This document shows positions 47,253 to 58,324 of a DNA stretch of 64,000 nt, piece by piece; position 1 is the first letter of the stretch, and every line of letters starts with the position of its first letter. The stretch comes from Candidatus Caldilinea saccharophila (GTDB lineage: Bacteria; Chloroflexota; Anaerolineae; Caldilineales; Caldilineaceae). The notes beneath the pieces were generated by a model, which saw only the letters and a list, made by a program, of their open reading frames with translations, had not been told where the DNA came from and searched no databases. Where the stretch lies: NCBI GenBank assembly GCA_016710365.1, contig JADJVW010000001.1, positions 248,001 to 312,000 on the forward strand, in the 5' to 3' direction. The translations under genes were made by a program, and so were the position numbers.

Positions 47253-48620
47253 TTACTCCCCTTTCATTGCACCATCGGATCGGGCGAGCGGCGCGGCCCC
47301 GATGCCGGGCCAGACGCGCACGACGCCGAACGTCGCGCGGATGACAATCCAACCGTCGATGACGATCCATATCCATACCAACGATACGACGCCTGCCGCC
47401 TCGATTCCCCATAGCCCCGTCACGCCAGCCACAGTCGCCACGAACATCGCGTTGCGCAGATAGCGAAAGTCGCCCGTCCCCCAATGAATGCCGTCGGTGA
47501 CAAAGGCCAGCGCGTTGATCGGCTGTACGATAGCCGAAAGCAGCCACGCCGGAAAGAAGAGCGCTTGGGCGTCGGCCGGGGCCAGCAAGTCCGCAATCCC
47601 TTGACGAAAGAGCCACATGCCGCCACCCAGCAGGACGCCCAACGCCACACTCCACATCGCGGCAACGCCAGCCACACGGCGCGCTTGCGTTACCCACCCG
47701 GCGCCGAGAAAATAGCCAACCAAACTCTGCGCCGTGATCGCCAGCGCGTCCAGCCCCAACGCCGCAAAAATCCAGAATTGGCGCACAGCCTGATGGGCGG
47801 CGCCGCTTTCGGCGCCCAGGGTCGTGGCGGCGCGCGTGGTCAGGAGAAGGAAGCCCGTCAGCAGCCCGGTGCGCAGGAAGAGATCGCCGCCAATGCGCAG
47901 CAGCGTGCGCGCCTCACGGATGCGCAGATGCGCCGGCCAGCCCAACCGCCGCACGACGACGGTCATTGCCCACGCGGCGCCGAGCCACTGCGCAACCGTA
48001 CTCGCCGCCGCCACGCCCGCCACACCCAGCGCCGGAATCGGGCCAAAACCTCGGATCAGCAGAGCGTCGAGCACGATGTTGACGCCATTCACCGCCAGCG
48101 CAATCCACAGCGGCGTACGCATATCCTGCTGGCCGCGCAAGATGCCAAAGACCACCAGCAGAGTCAGCACCGCGGGCGCGCCGAAGAGCCGCATCCCCAT
48201 ATACGCTTCGGCGTAGGCCAACACTTCACCTTCTGCGCCCAACGCCCGCGCCATCGGCGTCATCAGCAGGAAACCCACTGCGATGATCGCCACCCCGAAC
48301 AGCCATGCCAGCGTCAACGCCAGCCCCATAATGCGAGCGGCGCGGCGTTCCTCGCCTGCGCCAATGGCCTGCGCCACATCGGTCTGTGCGCCGATGCCCA
48401 GAAAGTTGAAGACCCAGAAGACGCTCGACAGCGTGGCCGCGCCGACGCCTAATGCAGCCAGCGGCGCGGCGCCAAGCTGCGCTACGAACGCCGTATCGAC
48501 CAACCCTGTCAGCGGTTCCGCCACCAACGACAACAGCACCGGCGTCGAAAGCGCCAAGATGGTGCGGTGTGGATGCCGGATGAAGGGGTGCGGCGCTTTG
48601 CTATCCGTCGGTTTGGTCAT
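47253..48620 (-). CDS. MATE-family efflux transporter
   Basis: 455 residues from ATG 48620 with AGAGGAAG upstream. About 12 hydrophobic segments span residues 20-440. LALSTPVLLSLVAEPLTGLV, DTAFVAQLGAAPLAALGVGA and the later repeat (ALDALAITAQSLVGYFLGAG) are typical of the DinF-like branch of MATE transporters, which export drugs or metabolites using Na+ or H+. The stop lies two bases before the TIM-barrel start, so the two form an operon; export of a sugar-type molecule is a speculation from context only. The gene is divergent from rho. Confidence 0.85.
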   Translation of the reverse strand: MTKPTDSKAPHPFIRHPHRTILALSTPVLLSLVAEPLTGLVDTAFVAQLGAAPLAALGVGAATLSSVFWVFNFLGIGAQTDVAQAIGAGEERRAARIMGLALTLAWLFGVAIIAVGFLLMTPMARALGAEGEVLAYAEAYMGMRLFGAPAVLTLLVVFGILRGQQDMRTPLWIALAVNGVNIVLDALLIRGFGPIPALGVAGVAAASTVAQWLGAAWAMTVVVRRLGWPAHLRIREARTLLRIGGDLFLRTGLLTGFLLLTTRAATTLGAESGAAHQAVRQFWIFAALGLDALAITAQSLVGYFLGAGWVTQARRVAGVAAMWSVALGVLLGGGMWLFRQGIADLLAPADAQALFFPAWLLSAIVQPINALAFVTDGIHWGTGDFRYLRNAMFVATVAGVTGLWGIEAAGVVSLVWIWIVIDGWIVIRATFGVVRVWPGIGAAPLARSDGAMKGE

Positions 48621-48737
48621 CAACCAGCTTCCTCTAGGGCCGTTCTGACAGCCCTGCTTGCCACAAGACAGCTTCAATTGGCTGTAACGGGCTCTCAAGG
48701 TTGGTTATTTCCTCTCATCCTATGTTATCTTGAAGCT

Positions 48738-49934
<1,197 letters not shown>

Positions 49935-50034
49935 GTTTCGGATTAAATCCGCAAGGATCCGCCGCGTCCGTTCCATCCCATGATCAACTTTTGCCAGGGA
50001 CTGGGTTGTCACCTCCAGAAAAGTAGAGGCGAAG

Positions 50035-51177
<1,143 letters not shown>

Positions 51178-51389
51178 CGGTCACCTATCTTTTTGGAAGC
51201 ATCCGCCCGGCGGCCATCAGCACCCGATTGTAGCAGGGGTTGGAGTCACCCACACAATCGCAAGCCATCGCTATGCGGATGCAGTACAGACGATTGCCCT
51301 CCCCTGATGGCAGTTCGGGTATACTGAGGTGAACTATGACGATAGAGATAATCACAAAGCCAGACCACAGATGAGACGGATGCGCACTG

Positions 51390-53243
51390 ATGTTTCCTGA
51401 CCCAATCGCCCTCTACACAGAACGACTTGCCCGTTACAACGCAGAGCAGGAACGCCTCGATCAACGCAGCCGGCGCATCGGCAATCTTAACTTGTTGCTG
51501 CTCTTTGCCGCGTTTGTTGTGCTGGCGCTGGCAGCGTTCCGCAGCGACATCTGGCTGGTCGCACTGGCCGTGCTGCTCTTTGTCGCCTTCGTCGGCGGAT
51601 TGGTGATGCACAACCGCGTCAACCGCAAGCTACAGGCTATCTCCCTGCGCGCCGGCTTGAATCGTGATGGGCTGGCGCGCCTCGCACGCGACTGGAAGGC
51701 GCTGCCGGCGCCGCTGATGGAGAGTTCGCCTCAGCCCGCGGTCGCCATCGATCCAGCCACCGCCGCGGATCTGGATTTGACCGGTCGCGCCAGCCTCGCA
51801 CAACTGCTGGGCACGCCACACACGCCGATCGGCAAGCGCACCCTACAACGCTGGATCCTCACGCCAGCCTCACCTGCCACGGTGCGCGCACGCCAGCAAA
51901 GTTGCGCCGAGCTGGCGCCGCAGGTTGATTTCCGCGAAGAGGTCGGCGTGCGCGGGCGGCTGCTTGAGTCTGACGAAGAGCGCTACGCGCAGTTTGTGGC
52001 GTGGGCGGAAGGAGAAAGCTGGCTGCACGCCCATCGACATTGGCTGTGGGTGGCGCGCCTGCTGCCGCTGGCCGTGCTGGCGTTCTTCGCGGCGTTTTTG
52101 GCGGGCTACCCGGTGCTGACGCCGCTGCTGGGACTGTTGCTCGTCAACCTGTTCGTGCTGCAAAGCGTGGGGCGCAAGGTGGGTGACGCCATCAGCCGCG
52201 TCGCGGCACAGCAGGGCGTCTTTGCCTCCTATGCCGGCCTGTTCGACCTGTTCACCGCGCATCCGGTGCACGCGGCCGGCCTGCGCCAGCTACAGGAGCG
52301 GCTGGCCGCGGATCAGCGCAGCGCGGGGCGTCAGATGCGCGACCTGGCGCGCTGGATGCCGCTGGTGGATATTCGCCGCTCGATCTACTTCTTCCCCATC
52401 GAGGTGGCGACCTTGTGGAGCTTCCACGTGTTGTGGCTGCTGGAACACTGGCAGCGCAGCGCAGGCGCGCACGTGCGCGAGTGGCTGGAAGCGCTGGGCG
52501 AAGCCGAAGCATTGCTGGCGTTGGCCACCTTGCACTTCGAGCAGCCCACCTGGGTTTTCCCCGAGTTCCAGGCAGAAAACAGCGGTGCGCTAAAGGCGTT
52601 GGCGCTGGCGCACCCGCTGTTGCCCGCCGATCGCGCGGTGGGCAACGACGTCGAAATCGGGCCGCCCGGCAGCTACTTGTTGGTGACAGGCTCCAATATG
52701 TCGGGCAAGAGCACCTTGCTGCGTGCGATCGGCGTCAACGTCGTGCTGGCGCAGATGGGCGCGCCGGTGTGCGCGGCATCACTCACGCTGCCGCGGCTGG
52801 CGGTCATCTCCAGTATGCGCGTGCAGGATTCGCTGGAAGCGGGCGTGTCGTTCTACATGGCGGAGTTGCGCCGCCTGAAGGAAATCGTCGACCGCGCCGA
52901 CGCGCAGCAAGCGCAAGGCGGCCCGCTGCTGCTGTACCTGCTCGATGAGATACTGCAAGGCACCAACACCGCGGAGCGCCAGATCGCCGCACGCCACATC
53001 ATCAGCCACCTGGTCGGCCGCGGCGCGATCGGCGCGGTCTCGACGCACGACCTGACGCTGGCCGACGCGCCGGAGCTCAAGCCGGCCGCACGGCAGGTCT
53101 ATTTCACCGAACACTTCACCCGCGGCGCAGACGGCCCGACCATGACCTTTGATTATACGCTGCATTCCGGCATCGCGGTGTCGACGAACGCGCTCAAGCT
53201 GATGGAACTGGTCGGTTTGCCGGTGAACGACGCACCCGAGTAG
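51390..53243 (+). CDS. Membrane-associated MutS-like ATPase
   Basis: 617 residues. Two hydrophobic segments near 33-75 (LNLLLLFAAFVVLALAAF, LVALAVLLFVAFVGGLVM) and two near 215-255 make it unlike canonical MutS. The core (about 85-420) is the MutS lever/clamp region (LLGTPHTPIGKRTLQRWILT), and the C-terminal ATPase has Walker A LVTGSNMSGKSTLLRAIGVN, Walker B LLYLLDEILQGTN and STHDLTLAD. The mismatch-binding N-terminal domain (Phe-x-Glu) is absent. Proteins of this kind are widespread but of unclear role; DNA or RNA branch binding at the membrane is an inference. Intact. Confidence 0.8.
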   Translation: MFPDPIALYTERLARYNAEQERLDQRSRRIGNLNLLLLFAAFVVLALAAFRSDIWLVALAVLLFVAFVGGLVMHNRVNRKLQAISLRAGLNRDGLARLARDWKALPAPLMESSPQPAVAIDPATAADLDLTGRASLAQLLGTPHTPIGKRTLQRWILTPASPATVRARQQSCAELAPQVDFREEVGVRGRLLESDEERYAQFVAWAEGESWLHAHRHWLWVARLLPLAVLAFFAAFLAGYPVLTPLLGLLLVNLFVLQSVGRKVGDAISRVAAQQGVFASYAGLFDLFTAHPVHAAGLRQLQERLAADQRSAGRQMRDLARWMPLVDIRRSIYFFPIEVATLWSFHVLWLLEHWQRSAGAHVREWLEALGEAEALLALATLHFEQPTWVFPEFQAENSGALKALALAHPLLPADRAVGNDVEIGPPGSYLLVTGSNMSGKSTLLRAIGVNVVLAQMGAPVCAASLTLPRLAVISSMRVQDSLEAGVSFYMAELRRLKEIVDRADAQQAQGGPLLLYLLDEILQGTNTAERQIAARHIISHLVGRGAIGAVSTHDLTLADAPELKPAARQVYFTEHFTRGADGPTMTFDYTLHSGIAVSTNALKLMELVGLPVNDAPE

Positions 53244-53652
53244 CCGCTTTGCAGCCACACTCCACCCTACTGGCCTGCCACCCTACTGTTCGTGCTACAA
53301 TGCCAACAACAGAGCGCCAGCCCACAACGCTGCAGCCCTGACGGTCATGTTCTGGTCTTTGCGAGAGAATGCGCCAACATCTCCTAACAAATCGCTCCAG
53401 CCGACGAGACCCTGCTCCACTCCAAGTTGACGCTTGCCTGCATTGCCCATTTCAGGCATACTTGCCATCACATCTGCGTCGGATGCCTCCAGTGCAGATG
53501 AGGCGCTTTTCCAAAGCATGACGCCTTAAACTATATTCCAGACTGGCATCCGAAACCCGCTGAAGTGGACTGGACAATTGCCCGTAGCCGGCTTGAGTGA
53601 TGCGCCTCGACTTCAGTCGAAGGCGTCCTTTACCTAGGTGTGAGGATGAACG
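53244..53652. other. 409-base intergenic region
   Basis: A minus-strand frame (53295-53519) reads ASDADVMASMPEMGNAGKRQ and ends in a hydrophobic stretch (VRAAALWAGALLLAL); it may be a gene fragment but has no family match or good start. GCGCCTCGACT/AGTCGAAGGCG forms a small stem-loop near 53600-53630. The hydrolase promoter should be in its right half. Confidence 0.35.
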
Positions 53653-54477
53653 ATGTCTGATCTGAAAATAACTGCTGGCGTGGCGCCCGTCAATCAAGCG
53701 CAGATTTACTACGAACGCGGCGGGGAAGGTGCGCCGTTCGTGATGATCCATGCCGGCGTCGCCGACAGTCGCCAGTGGGAAAACGAGTTTGCGCACTTTG
53801 CCGACCGCTTTCAGGTTGTCCGCTACGACCTGCGCGGCTTCGGCCAGAGTGAGCCGGTCGCAGGCGACTATAACGATCTCGAAGACTTGACCGCGCTGCT
53901 CGATTTCCTGCAGCTTGACCAGCCGCTCATTTTGATGGGCTGTTCGATGGGCGGCGGCCTGGCGATGGACTTTGCGCTGGCGTATCCCGCGCGGGTCAAG
54001 GCGTTGATCATGGTCGGCTCTGGCCCGGCTGGTCTGGAATTGGATGTGCCCGAGCCTGCCAAGTTTGAAGCGGTGCAAAAAGCCCACGAGGCGGGCGATC
54101 TCGACCTCGTGGCTGAACTGGAGACGCAGATCTGGTTCGACGGCATGGGACGCACGTCGGCGCAGGTGGATCAGGCGATGCGCGGCCTGGCGTATACCAT
54201 GAATCGCACCGCGCTGGCGCATGACGCCAAACAGCTTGGCAATCGGCTGCGCAATGCCCAGCGCCCAACGCCAGAACAGCTAAACGCGTTGCGTATTCCT
54301 GTGCTCGTTATTGTCGGCGCCCATGATCTTCCCTACTTGTTGGCGGCGGCGGACTACATGGAGGCAAAGATTCCTTCGGCGCGCAAGGTAGTCATGGCGG
54401 ATGCCGCGCATCTACCCAATCTGGATCACCCGGAAGAGTTTCAGCGCATCGTCGCCCAGTTTTTAGAAACGGTGTAA
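53653..54477 (+). CDS. Alpha/beta hydrolase
   Basis: 274 residues, ATG with GAGG upstream. The nucleophile elbow is LMGCSMGGGLAMDFALAYP with Ser; FVMIHAGVADSRQWENE is the oxyanion loop, VVRYDLRGFGQSEP the following strand, VLVIVGAHDLPYL the acid Asp, and ADAAHLPNLDHPEEF the catalytic His. It resembles 3-oxoadipate enol-lactonase or small esterases; substrate unknown. It sits one base upstream of the kinase-like gene, so the two are co-translated. Confidence 0.85.
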   Translation: MSDLKITAGVAPVNQAQIYYERGGEGAPFVMIHAGVADSRQWENEFAHFADRFQVVRYDLRGFGQSEPVAGDYNDLEDLTALLDFLQLDQPLILMGCSMGGGLAMDFALAYPARVKALIMVGSGPAGLELDVPEPAKFEAVQKAHEAGDLDLVAELETQIWFDGMGRTSAQVDQAMRGLAYTMNRTALAHDAKQLGNRLRNAQRPTPEQLNALRIPVLVIVGAHDLPYLLAAADYMEAKIPSARKVVMADAAHLPNLDHPEEFQRIVAQFLETV

Positions 54478-54478
54478 C

Positions 54479-55003
54479 TTGCTCTATATCTTTGGCGGTC
54501 TGCCGGGCGTCGGCAAATCCACCCTGGCCAGACGGTTCGCACGCGACCTGCAGGCGATGCATCTGCGCATCGATACCATCGAGCACGTGCTGCGTGAAGC
54601 AGGCTATGCAGTCATCGGGCCGGAAGGATACACGGTCGCGTACAAGGTTGCCGTGGACAATCTGCAGCTCGGCCTGAATGTCGTTGCCGATTCGGTCAAC
54701 CCGCTGCGGTTGACGCGCGCGGCCTGGCGCGCCGCCGCGCGACAAGCCGCGGCGCCCTTTGTCGAAATCCAAGTAATCTGCTCGGATGTCGACGAACACC
54801 GCGGGCGGGTGGAATCGCGCGTCGCGGACATCCCTGGATTTACGCTTCCCACCTGGAACGATGTCATACAGCGCGAGGTTGAAGCGTGGGAGCCGGCGCC
54901 TTTGGTCATCGACACGGCGGGAAAGACGCCGGAGCAGAGTGGCGCTGATCTCCGGCGCGCGCTTGACGGGCTTGACTGGCTCCTTGCATTCAGGCTCTCC
55001 TGA
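54479..55003 (+). CDS. P-loop AAA/kinase-like protein
   Basis: 174 residues from a TTG at 54479, directly after the hydrolase stop. LYIFGGLPGVGKSTLARRFA is Walker A; LRIDTIEHVLREAGY and NVVADSVNPLRLTR fit the substrate-binding part of small-molecule kinases such as the chloramphenicol-phosphotransferase/Zeta-like group. The C-terminus is a short helical lid. It probably phosphorylates a small molecule; no closer family is recognised. Confidence 0.7.
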   Translation: MLYIFGGLPGVGKSTLARRFARDLQAMHLRIDTIEHVLREAGYAVIGPEGYTVAYKVAVDNLQLGLNVVADSVNPLRLTRAAWRAAARQAAAPFVEIQVICSDVDEHRGRVESRVADIPGFTLPTWNDVIQREVEAWEPAPLVIDTAGKTPEQSGADLRRALDGLDWLLAFRLS

Positions 55004-55345
55004 CCGGATGCGAGCCGCAAAGCGGGCTGTTGACCGAAGGCGCCCAGCAGGCGGCCGCGGCGCTGGCGCAGGTCGATGACTTGTTGGCTAACCGTGCACG
55101 CGCTGCTGCCGGCCGCGCAGTGGGTGCTGATCTCCGTGCCCGGTGGCTATGCCGCGGGCGTGGCGCGCGGCGCCATGCTGGCAGGGCGATGGCGGCGCGC
55201 ATCAGGCCGCAGGCGCCGCGTACGGTGGTGAGTACGATTGCCCTGATGGCGCCATCATTTATCGGGCGCGGTAAGACACGCCCAACATGATAAGAGTGCG
55301 TTCCCAAAAATCCGAGACACGCCCCACATCAGAAGAGCAGCTATT
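55004..55345 (+). pseudogene. Possible FdrA-like acyl-CoA synthetase fragment
   Basis: One frame reads EGAQQAAAALAQVDDLLANR; another continues LLPAAQWVLISVPGGYAAGV and ARGAMLAG. Together they resemble the N-terminal region of FdrA-type CoA ligases (ALAxxDxLL, then LAxISVPGxYAA). No start, no continuation after about 55200 and a frame change make it a remnant at best. The rest of this 340-base gap is the LuxR-type regulator's upstream region. Confidence 0.3.
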
Positions 55346-58165
55346 GTGTTCAGCCATCCGTCTGGTACACTTTCTACCGTCATGACCGCTTCAGCCGGCA
55401 CACGCACGATCATCGAAGCCAAGCTCTCCATCCCTCGCCTGCCCAACGATCTGGTGCTGCGGCCAGATGTTGCGCGCATGCTGGAAGTGTCACGCGCGCA
55501 GGTGGTGATGCTTCTCTGCGCTCCGGCTGGCTATGGAAAGACAACAACGGTTGCTGTGTGGCTGCGGTCGCAGATGGCTCAAACGCCGGCTACAGTAAAC
55601 GCGCCAACCGGGCTGGTTGCCTGGTATTCAGTTGATGAAGATGACGATCAGCTTTTTACCTTCGTGACTTATCTGGTTGCTGCCATCGAGCGCGTGCTGC
55701 CTGGTGCGTGCAGCCAGGTTACAGCGGGGCTGCACGGGGTCGATATGCCGTCTCCCAGTCACCTGGCGGCACTACTCCTTGCCGATCTTGCGCAGATGTC
55801 GCAGCGCCTCACACTGGTTCTGGATGACTTTCATCACATTCATGCGCCCGCCATCCACGCCTTGCTGGCTGCTGTCGTGCGCCATCCGCCGCCGCTGCTG
55901 CATCTGGTGGTGATTGCGCGCACCGTTCCCGCCTTGCCGCTGGGCAGATTGCGGGCGGCTAATCAATTGATGGAGTTTGGCGCCTCGCAGCTTGCCTTCA
56001 CCCCACCAGAAATCGGCCAACTGCTGGAGAACGTCTTTGGGCACGCGGCAGATGCGGCGACTGTTGCGTCGCTGTATGCCAAAACGGAGGGGTGGGTAGC
56101 TGGACTGCGGTTGCTGATGCTTGTCGCCAAGACAAATGACGACCGCGCGTGCTGTATTCCGGAAGTGGAACGCCGCAGCCAGCATCTGCTCTTCGACTAC
56201 CTTATGCAGGAAGTGCTGGCAAATCTCCCAGATCGAATTCTCACTTTTCTGCTGGAGAGTTCCATCCTTACAACGCTCCACCCAGCGCTGTGCGACACGG
56301 TGTGCAGCAGCTGCGCGGGAGAGGTGGACAGCAGCGCTGCGCTGCTCCAACAGCTCGTGCAGCACAACCTTTTTATTACCGAAATTGGCGAACAAGATGG
56401 CTGGTACCGCTACCATCCTCAGTTTCAGGCGTGTCTCGCCAAACAACTTCGCCTGGCGCGCCCGCCAGCGTCGATCAAGCAGCTTTATGCGCGTGCGGCG
56501 GGCTGGTACGGAGAGCACGGCTATATCACAGAAAGTATGCAGGCGTATCTTGCGGCTGATATGCAATCTCACGCCGCCGATCAACTGGAGCAGTCGTTGG
56601 TTGAGCTCTACCGGAGAGAGGAGATACAACTGCTCCAGCACCTGGTTGGGCTGCTGCCGCCGGCGCTGGTGAAGGTGCGGCCCGCGCTGCTGATGTTGCA
56701 GTGCTGGCTGGCGGAATTGCACAGCCAATGGGCGATAATGGGCAAGTGCACTGAAGACGCGGCGCGCCTGCTTGAAAGTTCTGCTACGTCTATCAACCCG
56801 GCGCTGGTGCAAACGGTCTGGGGTGAAATCCACGCCGCACGCAGCTATTACCTGGTCTCTGACGCGTCGCTGGCGGAACAGCAGGCTTCGGCGGAGCAGG
56901 CACTGGCGCTGCTGCCGGCGGATCATGTCCAGGGGCGCGGGTTTGCGCTGATCAACCTGGCGCGCATCTACCGCTGGCAAGGGCGCCTGCGAGAGGCGGA
57001 AGATCTGCTTGAGCGAGCTTTGGATACCCAGGGGCTCCGTCCTGATGCGCTCACTCTGCGCCTGCTCAATGCACTGACACTGCACTACATCTACACCTTG
57101 CAGCTTGATCAGGCAGAACGGGCAGGAGAGATTTACCTCACTTTGGCGGGCGAAAGTGGTCTCAAGCTGAGCCAGAACCTGGCGCATGCTTTACTGGGCA
57201 TTATGGCCTGCATGCGCAATCAGATCGAACAGGCGGACAGTCATTTCGCTGCCAACGCCGCCGATTTGCAGGCTGTACGCACGGCGCTGTTGTTGGCGCA
57301 GGTTTACCTTTACATCCTGCTGGTTGGAAACCGAGACCCCGATCACCGCCGCACAGTGACCGCCGCGCTCGAACGGCTGCAACGCTTTGCCTTGCAGCAC
57401 GGAAGCGCCGAAATGCTGCGCACGGTTGAAGCGCTGCAAGCCTTTGCCGCCTTGCAGCGCGGAGATAAGAGGAGCGCGCTCCCCTGGGCGCACGCCCGCC
57501 CCTTCCCACCGGTTATCCCCGGCAAGCCGCTGGAATCCCTGATCTGGGTGCGCTGCAAATTGGCCGATGGATCGCCGGCAGCGCTGCAGGAAGCCCAGGA
57601 AGCACTGGCACAATTGGCTGCCATCACTGCCGAATATCATGACGCCGCGTTCCATCTCGAAGTGCAGGCGCTGCAAAGCCTGCTCGCACATGCGCAGGGT
57701 CGGGAGGCGGAAAGCCTGCGGCTGCTCCGGCCGGTTGTCCGTCTGGCGGCAGCACAAAGCACACCGTTCGTCTTCATTGAACAGGGGCACACCATGACAG
57801 GGCTGCTCCGTCGCCTCGCGACGGAACCCACGCTCAATCGCCCAGTGCGCATGATCCTTGAAGCGATCGGAAACGGCGCCGCTACGGCTGCGGTAACCTA
57901 TCCGCCCGCTTCGCCTGAAATTGGCGGCCTGGCTGTACCGCACTACGAAAAGCTCACCCCCCGGGAACTTCAGATTCTTGAACTGCTGGCCCGCCGCTTG
58001 TCAAATGACGAGATTGCTGCTTCCCTCGTGGTTTCAACCCATACCGTGCGCAATCACTTGGCAAATCTCTATGCCAAACTGGGTGTAGCTTCTCGCCGCG
58101 CCGCGGTTGTCGAGGCGCAGGGACTAGGAGTGCTTCCGAAAGCTGCCACGCCTGACGAACCCTGA
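55346..58165 (+). CDS. MalT/LAL-type LuxR transcription regulator
   Basis: 939 residues from GTG 55346, or 927 from ATG 55382. N-terminal IIEAKLSIPRLPNDLVLRPD is the usual start of LAL regulators; Walker A is CAPAGYGKTTTVAVWL and Walker B RLTLVLDDFHHIHAPA. The middle is a winged-helix/TPR-like repeat region, and the C-terminus a LuxR helix-turn-helix (LTPRELQILELLARRLSNDE, HTVRNHLANLYAKLGVASRR). Such proteins bind an inducer and ATP, then activate nearby genes. The following solute-binding and CotH genes on the same strand are candidate targets. Intact. Confidence 0.9.
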   Translation: MFSHPSGTLSTVMTASAGTRTIIEAKLSIPRLPNDLVLRPDVARMLEVSRAQVVMLLCAPAGYGKTTTVAVWLRSQMAQTPATVNAPTGLVAWYSVDEDDDQLFTFVTYLVAAIERVLPGACSQVTAGLHGVDMPSPSHLAALLLADLAQMSQRLTLVLDDFHHIHAPAIHALLAAVVRHPPPLLHLVVIARTVPALPLGRLRAANQLMEFGASQLAFTPPEIGQLLENVFGHAADAATVASLYAKTEGWVAGLRLLMLVAKTNDDRACCIPEVERRSQHLLFDYLMQEVLANLPDRILTFLLESSILTTLHPALCDTVCSSCAGEVDSSAALLQQLVQHNLFITEIGEQDGWYRYHPQFQACLAKQLRLARPPASIKQLYARAAGWYGEHGYITESMQAYLAADMQSHAADQLEQSLVELYRREEIQLLQHLVGLLPPALVKVRPALLMLQCWLAELHSQWAIMGKCTEDAARLLESSATSINPALVQTVWGEIHAARSYYLVSDASLAEQQASAEQALALLPADHVQGRGFALINLARIYRWQGRLREAEDLLERALDTQGLRPDALTLRLLNALTLHYIYTLQLDQAERAGEIYLTLAGESGLKLSQNLAHALLGIMACMRNQIEQADSHFAANAADLQAVRTALLLAQVYLYILLVGNRDPDHRRTVTAALERLQRFALQHGSAEMLRTVEALQAFAALQRGDKRSALPWAHARPFPPVIPGKPLESLIWVRCKLADGSPAALQEAQEALAQLAAITAEYHDAAFHLEVQALQSLLAHAQGREAESLRLLRPVVRLAAAQSTPFVFIEQGHTMTGLLRRLATEPTLNRPVRMILEAIGNGAATAAVTYPPASPEIGGLAVPHYEKLTPRELQILELLARRLSNDEIAASLVVSTHTVRNHLANLYAKLGVASRRAAVVEAQGLGVLPKAATPDEP

Positions 58166-58324
58166 TCTAGTACTTTTCTGCTCAAGACAGCCTTGCGTAA
58201 TTCTGTTATGGTGGCGCCGGCGCGCTGCTTTCTCTAGCGTTTTGATAGCTGGGGGAGAGCACTATCTGCGCGCGTCGGGTTCACGAATTGGCCAGGCTGG
58301 CCAACCAGATGCGGAGGATATCGT
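58166..58324 (+). promoter_or_regulatory. Upstream region of the solute-binding/Ig gene
   Basis: This 159-base gap ends with GGAGG seven bases before the ATG at 58325. An inverted pair GGCCAGG..TGGCC occurs near 58290-58305. Promoter boxes are not clear. As the first gap downstream of the LAL regulator it is the likeliest operator location. Confidence 0.3.
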
